This document shows, one piece after another, positions 46,626 to 57,592 of a stretch of 64,000 nt of DNA. Under the pieces are notes generated by a model. The model saw only the letters and a list, made by a program, of their open reading frames with translations. It had not been told where the DNA came from and did no database searches. The stretch lies in contig NC_081414.1 of NCBI RefSeq assembly GCF_030272615.1, positions 765,746,483-765,810,482 of the forward strand, in the 5' to 3' direction. How positions within the stretch are numbered: position 1 is the first letter of the stretch; each line of letters opens with the position of its first letter. The translations under genes and the position numbers were made by a program. The stretch comes from Cryptomeria japonica. Taxonomy: Eukaryota; Streptophyta; Pinopsida; Cupressales; Cupressaceae.

Positions 46626-48060
46626 TATGAAATATATGAACACACAAAAAAAGCAAATAAAGAAGAAAAGAAAGCATTTCATAGGATTTCCCTAACTGAA
46701 GTTTTAAACGAACAACCTGCAAGGAACAGGGTATTTCCAGCATATGACCCACAAAAAGATATGATGGAGTTCATGGTTGTTATGCCCCTGGCCCCAACTA
46801 AAGATAATAATCCACCACACAGTTAGATAGATCCCTCTGAATTTCAAGTTAGCACCCTCTAAATGGATTTTTCCAAAGTACATAATGTGGACAAAATTAG
46901 TGTGTCAAAAAAGACTAACGAAGTGGTCTACACTTCACTGCTAGAGGTGGAGAGAGAAAAAAATAAACTGGAGAAAGCAAATAGAAAAGTAACAGGCAGA
47001 CCTGTAAAACAAAAAATCAAGGAGGAAAGCAGTAGATAGCAAGTGCAATGATTTACAGAAAAGGATAAAAAATTCAGCCTCTGTAGTAGAAATTGCAGAG
47101 CAGGAGAAGATTGATGCAGAATTGAAGGACCTGACAGAAAAACTGGCTAAAAGCAGTAAAAAAATTGATGAGGAAAGGGCCAGTTTTCAAAAATTATACA
47201 AAAGTTATGAGTCTGCTGCTACCAAAATGAGAAAGTTACAGGACCTATTGGATCATGGGAAGGAAAAAGAAAAACATTTACAAGAGGAAGTAGAGAAGGA
47301 AAGAAAAAAATGTGCACAAATGAAAGAAGACCTGCATAATGCAAATGATAAAATAAAAACTTTGGAGGATTGATTGAAAGATAATATGAAAAATACAATG
47401 AAGTATATACAAGAAAACATTTGGTGGAAAATAATGTAGAGGAGTGACAAGTTGTGTGAATTATTTGAATTGAAAGAAAGTCTGAGAGTAATTTATATTA
47501 AAATCAAAAGGCACTTTGAGAAGAGCATGCATGTTTATTCAAAAGAGGATATGGCAAAAAGATTTTGCAAGTAGTCTACAGTTCCAGTGATAGCTACTTG
47601 GCATCCAAGGGAATTAAGAGCCACATTGATTCCATAGCTAACACATCATCTATCATTCAAAAATGCCAGAAGCTAAGGGAAACATTAGAAGTTATGGAAA
47701 ATTGTGGAAAAAAAATATTGAAGCTACAAGAAAGGAAAAATAATTTGATTAAACTTGGTTTGCCTAAGACCATTGACCTATGAAATAAATTAATTGGAAA
47801 ATATGCTTACAAAAAAAGCATGGAGATAAAAATGAAGTCTGATTTAGACTTGCTTCCAAAGGACACAACTCCCCAAAGCTTTCTGGAATTCATCCAGCCA
47901 TTTACAACTCTAAATTCGCTATTGGATGAAATAGTGATGTCAAGTCAATCTTCTAAATATGGAATGTTGACAAAGTTGCAGTTGACTTTCCATAGTGGAG
48001 CACCCTACAAAAATGGGCACAAAAATCTTAAGAATTATAGTATGTATTGCATAATTTTCT
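46626..48060 (+). pseudogene. Unrecognised gene, C-terminal coiled coil
   Basis: From about 46640 the frame continues with charged helices (THTKKANKEEKK-like; LEVEREKNKLEKANRKV near 46940). After a frameshift, 47122-47373 encodes a clear coiled coil (KKIDEERASFQKLYKSYESA, EVEKERKKCAQMKEDLHNAN). Another frameshift leads to 47565-47783 (helical, KCQKLRETLEVMENCGKKIL) and 47820-48060 (DLLPKDTTPQSFLEFIQPF). The family is unknown. The pieces stay in order and in one direction, so they probably belong to the same broken gene as 44009-46625. Confidence 0.5.
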
Positions 48061-48880
48061 TCTTTTACTCTTAATTTCAAGGTTTTATGTTTTTTCTCTT
48101 TGCTATTTGGTTAATCCAGCCTATGAATCTATGATGCATAGTGCAAGAATTCAGCCAATAAATTTTTATTCTCAAATTCTCCGTTGCTTTAACATTTATG
48201 CATTTCTCTATTTCTGATTACTCGGTTTTAGGCACTGCTATTATCTATGTTTAATTTGTCATGGCGTGAATTAATATTTAATTTTGAACTCTATTTTTGG
48301 AACATGAGACATCAGACATGTAGCAGATGTTAAATTGCTAATACGGTCTGTGATGGCCATAAATTTGTGTTGAGTCTTCACATGTTGCAAACTTGCAATT
48401 CGATCTGAAGCTGTTGTTGCTCCCTTTTTTCTATAAAAGGGAATTCAGGGTCATTTGCAAAGGGTTCTGAAACTTTGTATTCACTTTTGCATGGACATTG
48501 GAGAATCACACAGGAGTTGATGTTGCTCTCCTATTTTTCTGAAAGGGAATTCAGGGTGATTTGCAAAGGGTTCTGAAACTTTGTATTCACTTTTGCAATT
48601 TGGATGGAGAATCACATAGATTGGTGTATTACTATTGAATGAATTGTATCATATGGCTATATTTTGAAAGAATTAATGAAAATCTAAGTTCTCGACATCT
48701 GTATTACTATTGAATGAATTGTATCATATGGTTCTGAAATGTATCACATAGATTTGAGACTCAAACATGTATAAATAAACAAGAAACATCTTTGTATCAA
48801 TAAACACATTATGGTCTTTTTTTTTACTATGCTATTTTAAATCTAGAAATAGAAAGTTGAAAAATACAATTACAAATCAA
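48061..48880. repeat. Non-coding region with short tandem duplications
   Basis: GGAATTCAGGGT(C/G)ATTTGCAAAGG...ACTTTGTATTCACTTTTGC occurs at 48441-48491 and 48546-48596. GTATTACTATTGAATGAATTGTATCATATGG is present near 48627 and 48700. The first pair could be a remnant of a ~105-bp tandem repeat. No gene is seen. Confidence 0.75.
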
Positions 48881-48959
48881 TATTAAATTCTAATTGCAAA
48901 AAGTAATATGGTTTTTTAATATGAATGATGAGATACAGTAATATGGTTTCTTCACTCTG

Positions 48960-50143
48960 AGTCTGCATACCTTCGCTGAACTGCATCTCAATGCTACCAG
49001 TAGGTCTAGTACATGAGTCAATAGTCCCATTGGCACTTTGGTTTGAAGTGTTGACCAAACCTCTTCTTTCACATTTGGACCTCTAGATTTGCAGTGCCCT
49101 ATCATAAGGAAAAGTGTGGACATCATACCTAGATGTATAGAGCCTCAAGCAATTTTCCAAATTTTTGTCTAGTTTGTTTCTTAGCTTTGATTTGAGGAAC
49201 CCCAAAGCACTGAAAACTTTGTCATCTTTCACCAAACCCAATATCATGGTAAGACATAAATCAGCAAGTTTAAAATATTCTGGCATTGAATCACGCAACG
49301 CTGAGTTCTCAGCTATAGTTTTCCAAAGCCTTGTTACTTGATCCTTCTTCGCGGGGGTTCTCCATTTTTGCCATATTATTCTTTCATAGTGTATAGAAAA
49401 TGAGATGATTTCTCTCAAAGATGAGTTTCGTCTAATATTCCATTTATAGTTACTCCATTCAATTCTCTAGATATGCAAAATTCTTTTATCAAAATCAGTA
49501 GGTTACTTGGAAAATCAGATGCAATGTTGAGGCTCCAATAATGAGGAAAAACACAATAGGCATGGCTTCGAGAAGGTTGTCAGGAGGGAGTCTGCTTCTA
49601 ATTTGTGAGGAAAGATCATATGCAATTTTCTTCATAGAAGTAGTTACGGTTTCAACAATCTTGTCGAAATCTTCCCTTGTAACTCTTGCTAGTTGCTTCT
49701 TGGGGCGCTTTTCTGGTTCCTTGGGGTTGATCATGGCATAGAAGTGCATTGGTATCTCATCTCCCCATACATTGGCACATACCTTCACGTGTGCACCGAT
49801 TTCTAAAAATTTATCAGGATTATTCAAATATGTGAGTGTCCACCACTTAACAAATTTTTCATTAGATAGTGTTGGTTGATTTCGCTAGAGATTGTCGAGG
49901 TTCATGCATGTCATCTTACGCAGCATAGCATATTCTGCAATATACAAAGCTCTTTTTTGGGTAGCCTTCATAATATTCCTCATTTCTTCTAGCATGGGCA
50001 AAAGAGCTACTAAAGTTAAGAGTGTCTCTAAATTACTTAACTTCCAAAGAATGTTAGGAAATTTCGATTGATCTAATTCGTCGCTAGTTGTGTGAAATAG
50101 TTCAGTCAAGGATGGATATTCTGGAAACACTCAATGTACTGGA
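48960..50143 (-). pseudogene. hAT transposase copy 1, C-terminal half
   Basis: On the minus strand three frames, 50130-49885, 49827-49495 and 49418-49083, match the C-terminal half of the hAT copy at 54661-57592. The first two are in one frame, split by a TAG; the third follows a frameshift. The hAT dimerisation region is visible as FKLADLCLTMILGLVKDDKV and FSALGFLKSKLRNK. The N-terminal zinc finger and most of the catalytic region are missing, because homology stops at 50143 where a copia LTR begins. Homology at the other end fades near 48985-49000, shortly after the CTAGACCTACTG shared with copy 2. Confidence 0.85.
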
Positions 50144-51456
50144 TGTTGGCATATGTGTAGAGCATGATGACATTATGATATTGTATGTTGTCATTGATGT
50201 CAATATGCTGAAGTATGAACTGGTATGGTGTAGTAAGCAAACTGGCAAGAGAACCAGTTTGATGATGCAAACCAATATTTGTGAAAAAGTGAAGTGGTAT
50301 GTTTGTTTTAAGTGAACCGGTATGTTGGAATAAGAACCGGTCAATGGAAGTTTTGTATTGGGGTTTCATGACTACCGGTTGGTAGTCTTAGCTCCAGGGT
50401 TTTTGGTTGATGCATTCCAAGCTTGTGCGATTTAGCCAATGACATCTTGTGATGAGTTAACATTGTATGAAGACCAGATAGTGTTGCCACATCAACCTTG
50501 TGCGTGTGAAGAATTTCTTTGAGGATCTTGCATGGAGAGTGATCCTATCCACCTCAGGAATGTGCGAAGTATTAGTAAATGGTGGAGAGCGCGTGATGAG
50601 TTATCAGCTTCCTGAAGCGGCAAAGAATGAATTTTGGAGAACATCTTGAGATCTGTTCAAGACTATTGTATTCAATGCTATGTGATTAACGGTCAGGATT
50701 GAACCGACTGGATTATAAAACCTAAATGTTTAGGGTTTAGCGTTTATGCTACCGACCTATCTGTTTGCTATAAGGTCGATGATGTTTTTCATTTTAAAGT
50801 TGTTGGCAAACGGTATGTGTGTATCCCAGTGAGCGATACTTGATTTCTTGCAAGACCGGAGAAGCGTGTTGATATCTGCAGAGTATGATTGCAGAAGAGA
50901 ATGAGCTTAAGTGGATTTTCCTTGGCATTGAGTGTTATTATAAGATCAATGTATTACTTGTTGACCTCTAACCATTTCAACACTTGGAAAATCCCTTAAC
51001 TGGGTAGCTTTAACAGGCTTTTGTGTAAATCCTTTAACAGGGTGACCCAATTCAATGATTTTTTCAAATCCTCTTGCGAGGTAACCTTTAACAGGGTTCT
51101 AATCTTTAACCAGGTATTTAGCCATCCCTTAACCAGGTGATCCCTAGTAGGATTGGTTCCTAGCAGAACCTATTGTAATAAATCTTTAACTGGACTAGGC
51201 TCGTAACAGAGCAGACTTCAAAAGAGTTCAAGAACAGCTTGTGGGTATTCATCCCCACCGTGGTTTTTCCCAGTTGGGTTTCCATGTGAAAAATCAGTGT
51301 GTCATGTGTGATTCCTTTCATGTGATGGTGTTATTGCTTTCAGTCAAAGTGTAGTGTTTGCAGTCAAACCGGTTCAGGAAAAGTATTTTTGCCTGTACTG
51401 ATTCACCCCCCCTCTCAATACCAGTTTGGTAATATCTATTCATCATTTATTCATCA
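50144..51456 (+). repeat. Copia-2 5' LTR (1.3 kb)
   Basis: The LTR starts TGTTGGCATATGTG, at the exact point where hAT homology stops, and ends TTATTCATCA before the primer site. Near its 3' end it has TTCACCCCCCCTCTCAATACC, common in plant copia LTRs. A ~200-bp part (50990-51190) repeats CCTTTAACAGGGT-like units, and the pentamer-rich ACCGGT motif recurs. Confidence 0.82.
50990..51190. repeat. Degenerate TTTAACAGG repeats inside copia-2 LTR
   Basis: Units such as CTTTAACAGGGT, CCTTAACCAGGTGA and CTTTAACCAGGTAT recur roughly every 20-35 bases, about eight times. Confidence 0.75.
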
Positions 51457-51457
51457 A

Positions 51458-51470
51458 TTGGTATCAGAGC
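51458..51470 (+). promoter_or_regulatory. Copia-2 primer binding site
   Basis: TTGGTATCAGAGC, a perfect copia-type site complementary to initiator methionine tRNA, one base after the LTR end. Confidence 0.92.
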
Positions 51471-51527
51471 ATCTTCCAGGTCCTCTCTGTTGTAAGCTTA
51501 ACTACTTGAGGAAAAGATGCTACTCTA

Positions 51528-52865
51528 ATGATGAAGAGGGGAGGTCCAATGTTCAATAGAGACAACTTTAAAATATGGAAGGATAGAATGAAGCTATACA
51601 TCAAAAGATTGTGTGCTCAACACTGGAGCTATGTTGAGAATGCTTATGTTATCCCTACCGATGCTCTTATCGATGATCAAAAGAGAGAGATTCAGGAGAA
51701 TGGGCAAGTCATGGAAGCCCTAATCAGTAGTCTATCTGAAATTGAGTTTATTGATGTTCAGGATAAAGACAATCCCAAAGAAGTATGGGATGCTCTTGAG
51801 AATATCTATGATGGTGATGAGCATGTGAAATAGGCTAAGGAAGAGAGCCTTAGGGAAAAGTTTGAAGACATACAGATGGTTGAAGGAGAGACCATTCAAC
51901 AATATGGAATAAGAATCAAAACTGTTGTTGGAGACATCAAGAGTGCAGGTGCTATAATAGATGATTCCACTGTTGTAAGAAAAGTCTTGAGATCCTTATT
52001 ACTGGTCTATGCAATACGGGTTGCTGCTATTCAAGAGTTGTGGTCTATAGACAAGACAAAGGTATCCCTAGATTCCATCATTGCTAAGTTGACAACTTAT
52101 TAGCTAAATAATTATGATAGCAGTATTCAAAAGACTGAATCAGCCTTTAGAGCATCTGCTGCACCATCTAGAAAAGGTAAAGAAGCTATTACCAGTGGTG
52201 AACCAAGACAAAGTAGAGAAATGGATGATGAGGAGATCCTGATGGAATTTGAAGCTCTTCTTGCCGAGAGACTTCCTAAGGGAACTGGTAAATATAGAGG
52301 TAACCTTCCTTTGAAATGCTTTTCTTGCAACAGGATAGGACACATTGCTGTAAACTGTCCTAATGGTGATAGTAAGGACAAACCTAAAAGGTTCAAGAAG
52401 TTCAAACGAGGAAACCGGAGAAACTATTTTGTAGCAGTTGATGAAGGTGTTACTGATGAGGAATCAGAAGATAAAGAAAGTGAAGACATTGTGTTTGTGG
52501 CAGTTAAGGAAGATGTGTCAGAAAAGAAGGCTCTTGTCCCTCGCTTTGATAATTCCAATGAGTGGATTATTGACAGTGGTTGTTCTCACCATATGACTGG
52601 TGACCGGAGTAAGTTTCTATCTCTAGAAGAATATGACGGTGGTGTGGTTTGTTTTGGTAATGATGCGCCATGTATGCTAAAAGGTAGAGGATCCATCTCT
52701 CTGAATGAAAAAAGAAGTGCTGACAATGTGTATTGGGTAGAAGGTCTCAGACACAACCTTTTGAGTGTTGCCCAGCTGAATGACAATGGACTCACTCTGG
52801 AATTCAGAGATGGAATGTGTAAAATAAAAGGTAAGAGTGGTGAACTAATGGCTACTAGTATGTAG
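51528..52865 (+). pseudogene. Copia-2 gag and protease
   Basis: One reading frame from 51528 (MMKRGGPMFNRDNFKIWKDR) runs through gag, with TAG codons at 51831 and 52101. The zinc knuckle CFSCNRIGHIAVNC is near 52316. The protease active site DSGCSHH is near 52570. A TAG at 52863 ends the third open piece. No frameshift occurs between these pieces. The acidic linker VTDEESEDKESED lies between the zinc knuckle and protease. The product would be truncated after 101 codons. Confidence 0.9.
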
Positions 52866-54066
52866 AACAAAGGTAACCTATTTTAGCTCAATGCAAATAT
52901 CAGTACATGTCTAATGGCTAAGTTTGATGATAGCTGGATATGGCATAGGAGACTCTGCCATGTAAACTTTGATAATATTGTGAAGGCTAGTTAGATCAAG
53001 GCAGTTAGAGGATTGCCTATGCTAAGTAAACCGGATAATCCTTTGTGCAGAGAGTGTCAATTGGGGAAAATGTCTTCCTCAACCTTCAAAGGTAAATCTT
53101 TCACAACAGACAATTTACTTGATCTTGTGCATACTAATTTGTGTGGTCCTATGAAAACTAGGAGTGTGCAGGGAGATAGGTATTTTATGATTCTTACTGA
53201 TGATTGCTCAAGAATGATGTGGGTCACATTCTTGAAGGACAAGTCTGAAGCCTTTGGAAAGTTCAAAGCCTTCAGAGCACTAGTTGAAAAAGAAAGCGGT
53301 AAGAGGATTAAGTGCCCGAGAACTAATCAAGGAGGAGAATTGACTTCTCGTGAATTCAACAAGTACTATGAAGACAACGACATCAAGAGGCAACTGTCTA
53401 GCCGCTGGACTCCATAGCAGAATGGCCTCGAAGAGAGAAACAACCAGACTGTAGTTGAAGCAGCTAGAACAATGTTGATCCAAGGAAAACTTTCTCACAC
53501 CTTTTGGAGAGAAGCAGTGAGCAGTGTAGTCTACACAATGAACCGGGTACTCATCAAAAAGGGTAAGGATAAAACACCTTATGAGTATTAGACTAGTAAG
53601 ACACCAGTGGTAAGCTACTTTAGAGTGTTTGGTAGCAAATTTTATATCAAGAGGAGTGAACGTCAGAGAAAGTTTGATGCTAAATGTGATGAGGGAATAT
53701 TCCTAGGGTATTCCACAAAGAGCAAAGCTCTTAAATGTTTCAACAATAGGACTCAGAGAATTGTTGAAAGCATCAATGTTAAAGTTGATGAAACCTCTGA
53801 GAAACCTGAGGAAACCGGTAGTGAGCAAGTAGGAGATGAACCGGTAGTAACCTTCTGAAAACTGGTTGCAAAACAACCTAGCACTAGTAACAGTGCTCCT
53901 ACATCGATAGATGTTGATGTTGATGAAGATGAGGATGAAGAAGAAAAGAAAGAGGAAACAACTAAGATCATTCCTAGGTATGTAAAGCTAAATCATGATC
54001 GAAAGCAGATCATAGGAGACAAGGATGTAGGAATTCTTACAAAAAGAAAGGTCAAAGAAATATTCT
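52866..54066 (+). pseudogene. Copia-2 integrase, broken and with altered active site
   Basis: Same frame as gag. The pre-integrase WHRRLCHVNF and zinc-binding C-x2-C (LCREC) precede the core. At 53136 the sequence is HTNLCGP, and near 53325 TNQGGEL, so both catalytic Asp positions read Asn (AAT). The Glu in NGLEERNN is kept. TAG codons are at 52884, 52992, 53415 (inside TP-stop-QNG, where the family has TPQQNG) and 53589; TGA is at 53856. The C-terminal FRVFGSKFYIKR and GIFLGYSTKSKA blocks are present, then a Glu/Asp-rich linker. RT is absent. The enzyme is dead on both counts. Confidence 0.9.
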
Positions 54067-54660
54067 TACTTTAGTGGCAAATACTCACCAATGGCGAATT
54101 TTTCACATCGGCGACCTAGGAAATGGTAAATGGTTTGTACCAATTGGGGGTGGCCATGTCGCCAGAATATTATCAATTTTTGTCAAATTCAGGGCCTGAT
54201 AGCGATATGTTCTATGCAATTAAATGTTTCTATGAGATGATTTCACCAATACAATATACGATGGACACACAGTAAATTTAATTTTTTCACCTAAACTCTC
54301 TGAGGTTTCCTTAATAGAACACCATAAATTTGTCTATAGGCATGTGAAGATTTGTTAGTTAGGAGGACCCAATTCGCCCAACATCTTGTCGATGCGTATC
54401 TCCATTCACCCCAACTTTCGCCAACTATATTGTATTCACCAATTATTTGGATGACCTATAATCGCCTCAAAAATTACATGTCGTATTTGGACGACCTATA
54501 ATCCCCTCGAAAATTACATAAGTCATGTTATAGTTACACAGGATTCGCCAAATATTTGTATACCATATAAAATTCCCGTGGAATTCACCATAAAAGGATT
54601 GGTATAAATACATGCAAAGATCAGATCTATCTCAACACAATTTGGTGGGTTCTAGGCTTT
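54067..54660 (+). promoter_or_regulatory. Upstream region of hAT copy 2, with TATA box
   Basis: A TATA box (GGTATAAATACATGC) lies near 54611. A 37-bp unit with ATTTGGA(T/C)GACCTATAAT is tandemly repeated at about 54448-54521, and scattered TTCGCC/CGCCAA motifs occur before it. The region probably is the 5' subterminal and promoter part of the hAT element. Its terminal inverted repeat was not identified. Confidence 0.5.
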
Positions 54661-57592
54661 GAATTATGATCAATAGTGAAGTTTCAGACCAAGGAAAATC
54701 ATTGTTGTTGACTGCATTGGCAACTGCTAGTGACCTAAAGGTGAGCGATCATATTTTTGAAGTGTTATAACATTATTCTAAATTTATCTATATTTTTTTG
54801 CATTGTTGAGTTCATTTTTATTTAGTGGCGACCCGTCAGTGCCAAGTAGTCAGGACTCAAGGGAGACATTCAGACCCCAGACATCTAGATTGTAGGTCGT
54901 AGGGCCAATGAAACATATATTATACATTATAGTCTATTATTGCTTCTTCAACAAATTGATATTTTTTTGGGAGCCTTTATTTCATTGTAGATGTCGAACG
55001 GAAAGAGGGGTAGGAAACTTGAATGTCGGGAAGGCCATGAGAGGCCAACAAAAAGCAGAACTTTGTCTTCATACTTTGGCATTGGAAAAAATTGTGGTGA
55101 AAATCAAGAAGGTACATCATCACAAGTACAAGTACAAAATTCACCACCTACATCGCATGTTGAAGATGACAATGAACCTGATATCTCAGATTAGGATGAT
55201 CTTGAAGAAGATTATCTAGTAGATGCCCATGTTAGTCAGAATGATATAATCGACTTGGGTGATAATGCCATTGATAATAATGCATAGAAGGGGAAAATAA
55301 AAGCCATATCAAAAAAGGGTGAACCACAATCAAAAAAGGATTGGAAGTGGGATATGTCAGTGAGGAATTTTCAAATTAATAGGGCATCAAAGTATCCATT
55401 CATTAAACTAGTAGAGAATCCAATTGAAGACGAGCCTCCAATAGAATGCAGGTGTAAGATCTTCACTTGGAAACATAACAAGGAAATTAAGTTGCAGCTA
55501 AAATTTGACATCATAGAAAAGCATATGGGTAAAGTTTATGAAAAACAAATGATAGACAAGGTTGGAAAATTAGTGATAAGATGGAAAAAAGGGAGGAATG
55601 TAAGCATGTGAGGAGTGCCAAAGAGTATTATTTTCATGAGAAAATACAGACGAAGCCTATTGAAGTTAAAGGTTCTATGGAAGCTAGTTTCGGAAAAGCA
55701 ATGCAATAGAACAACTAGGAAAAGTTGTTCAGTTAAGCGTTGTTTTTTATATTTTGAGCAGAGGGCATGCTATGATAGATTTCCCATCAATTAGTGGTTT
55801 ATTTCAATTTTTGAAAGTTCCTAACTATCCTTATAGACACTGGTCAGTAAACAGTGGATGTGAATGGGCAAGTTGTCTTGCTGAGGTTGAAAAAGAAGAT
55901 GTAAAGGAAAAAATAAGAGAGTCAAACTTTTTTGCATTTTCTTTAGATGAAGTTATGGTAGTAGACAATACTTCATGGGTATGCATGCATGTTTATACTA
56001 TAGAGAATCATATCCACCAACCTCATCTACTATCTGTTGGTAAAATGAAGGAGAGCGCGACAACGGAAAACTTATTTCAACTAGTAAAGAGAAGTTTAAT
56101 TGAATATGGAGGTATGGATGACATGACGGTAGCCAAAAAATTGGTTTGTGTTGGAGCAGATGGAGCTTCATTAATGCAAGATCACAGGAATGATCATTGT
56201 ACAAAGATTGAAACTTCATTTGCATCGTACATTACTGCAATTCATTGCATGACTCACAAAATGAATCTAGCTTTTGGAATTGTGAGCAAGTTTTCTTCGG
56301 TTAAAAAAATTGAAATTTTAATCAGAGAGCTCTACTCACACTTATGTCAAAGTCCCAAGCAATTTATGTAATTTCAACACTTTGCTGATGGAATAACTGA
56401 TGGGAACAAGCTTCTCAAGGATAATGATACCATATGGAACTCTTTGGATGGTCCAGTGCATCAAGTGTTTTCAGAATATCCATCCTTGATTGGACTATTT
56501 CACACAACTCATGATGAATCAGATCAACCAAAATTTCTTGACCTTCTTCAGAGGTTAAGTAATTTAGAGACACTCTTAACTTTAGCAGCTCTTTTGCCCA
56601 TGCTAGAGGAAATGAGGAATATTATGAAGGCTTCCCAAAAAAGAGCTCTGTATATTGTATAATAAGCTACACTACGTAAGAAGACATGCATGACCCTTGA
56701 TAATCTCTATCGAAATCAACCAACACTATCTAATGAAAAAATTGTTAAGTGGCGGACACTCAAAGATTTGAACAATCTTGATAACTTTTTACAAATTTAT
56801 GTAGATGGGGAGGTATGTGCCAATGTACAGGGAGTTGACATACCAATGTAGTTCTATGCCATGGTCGACCCCAAGGAACCAGGAAAGTGCCCCAGGAAGC
56901 AACTAGCAAGAGTTACAAGGGAAGATTTTGACAAGATTGTTGAAACTGTAACTACTTTTGTGAAGAAAATTGTGTATGATCTTTCCTCACAAATTAGAAG
57001 TAGATTCCCTCCTGACAACCTTTTCGAAGCCATGTCTATTGTGTTTCCTCATTATTGGAGCCTCAACATTGCATCTGATTTTCGAAGTAAGCTTATGATT
57101 TTGATAAAACAATTTTGCATATCTAGAGAATTGAATGGAGTAACTATAAATGGAATATTAGATGAAACTTATCTTTGAGAGAAATCATCTCATTTTGCAT
57201 ACACTATGAAAGAACAATATGGCAAATATGGGGAACCCTCGCGAAGAGGATCAGTAACAAGGCTTTGGAAAACTATAACTGAGAACTCAATGTTGTGTGA
57301 TTCAATGCCATAATATTTGAAGCTTGTTGATTTATGTATTACCATGATATTGGGTTCGGTGGAAGATGAGAGAGTTTTCAGTGCTTTGGGGTTCCTAAAA
57401 TTAAAGCTAAGAAAACAAACTAGACAAAACTTTGGAAAATTGCTTGAGGATCTACACATCTAGGTATGATGTCCACACTTTTCCTTACGATAGGGCAATG
57501 CAAATCTGGAGGTCCAAATATGAAAGAAGAGGTTTGGGCAACACTTCAAACCAAAGTGCCAGTGGGACTATTAACTCATGTACTAGACCTAC
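54661..57592 (+). pseudogene. hAT transposase copy 2, nearly full length but broken
   Basis: A possible first exon precedes a donor AAGGTGAGC near 54738 and an acceptor TTGTAG just before the ATG at 54991. The protein starts MSNGKRGRKL, has an acidic region, then a BED-like zinc finger (CRCKIFTWKH...EKH near 55448-55530). After a frameshift between 55611 and 55754 the catalytic part follows in one frame: FSLDEVMVVDNTSW, CVGADGASLMQDHRN and IHCMTHKMNLAF. The C-terminal hAT dimerisation region is at 57330-57430 (LKLVDLCITMILGSVEDERV). It resembles the hAT family called KIAA1586-like in annotations. Several stops occur, so it is inactive. Homology ends at 57592 where a gypsy LTR seems to begin. 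Confidence 0.88.

Larger units (their letters stand above)
50144..54066 (+). mobile_element. Ty1/copia element 2, 5' part only
   Basis: LTR, PBS, gag, protease and integrase are in order on the plus strand. The polyprotein can be followed to GILTKRKVKE near 54055, just where the RT should begin, then similarity ends. No RT, RNase H or 3' LTR is found downstream; the next recognisable sequence is the hAT upstream region. The 5' LTR directly joins hAT copy 1, so it either inserted there or was brought there by a rearrangement. Confidence 0.88.

Noticed and set aside
51528-53858. A genetic code in which TAG is read as Gln
   Set aside because: The TAG codons occur in a dead element whose catalytic residues are also altered. 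Other elements in the window contain TGA, TAA and frameshifts too, so mutation of CAG is the simpler cause.
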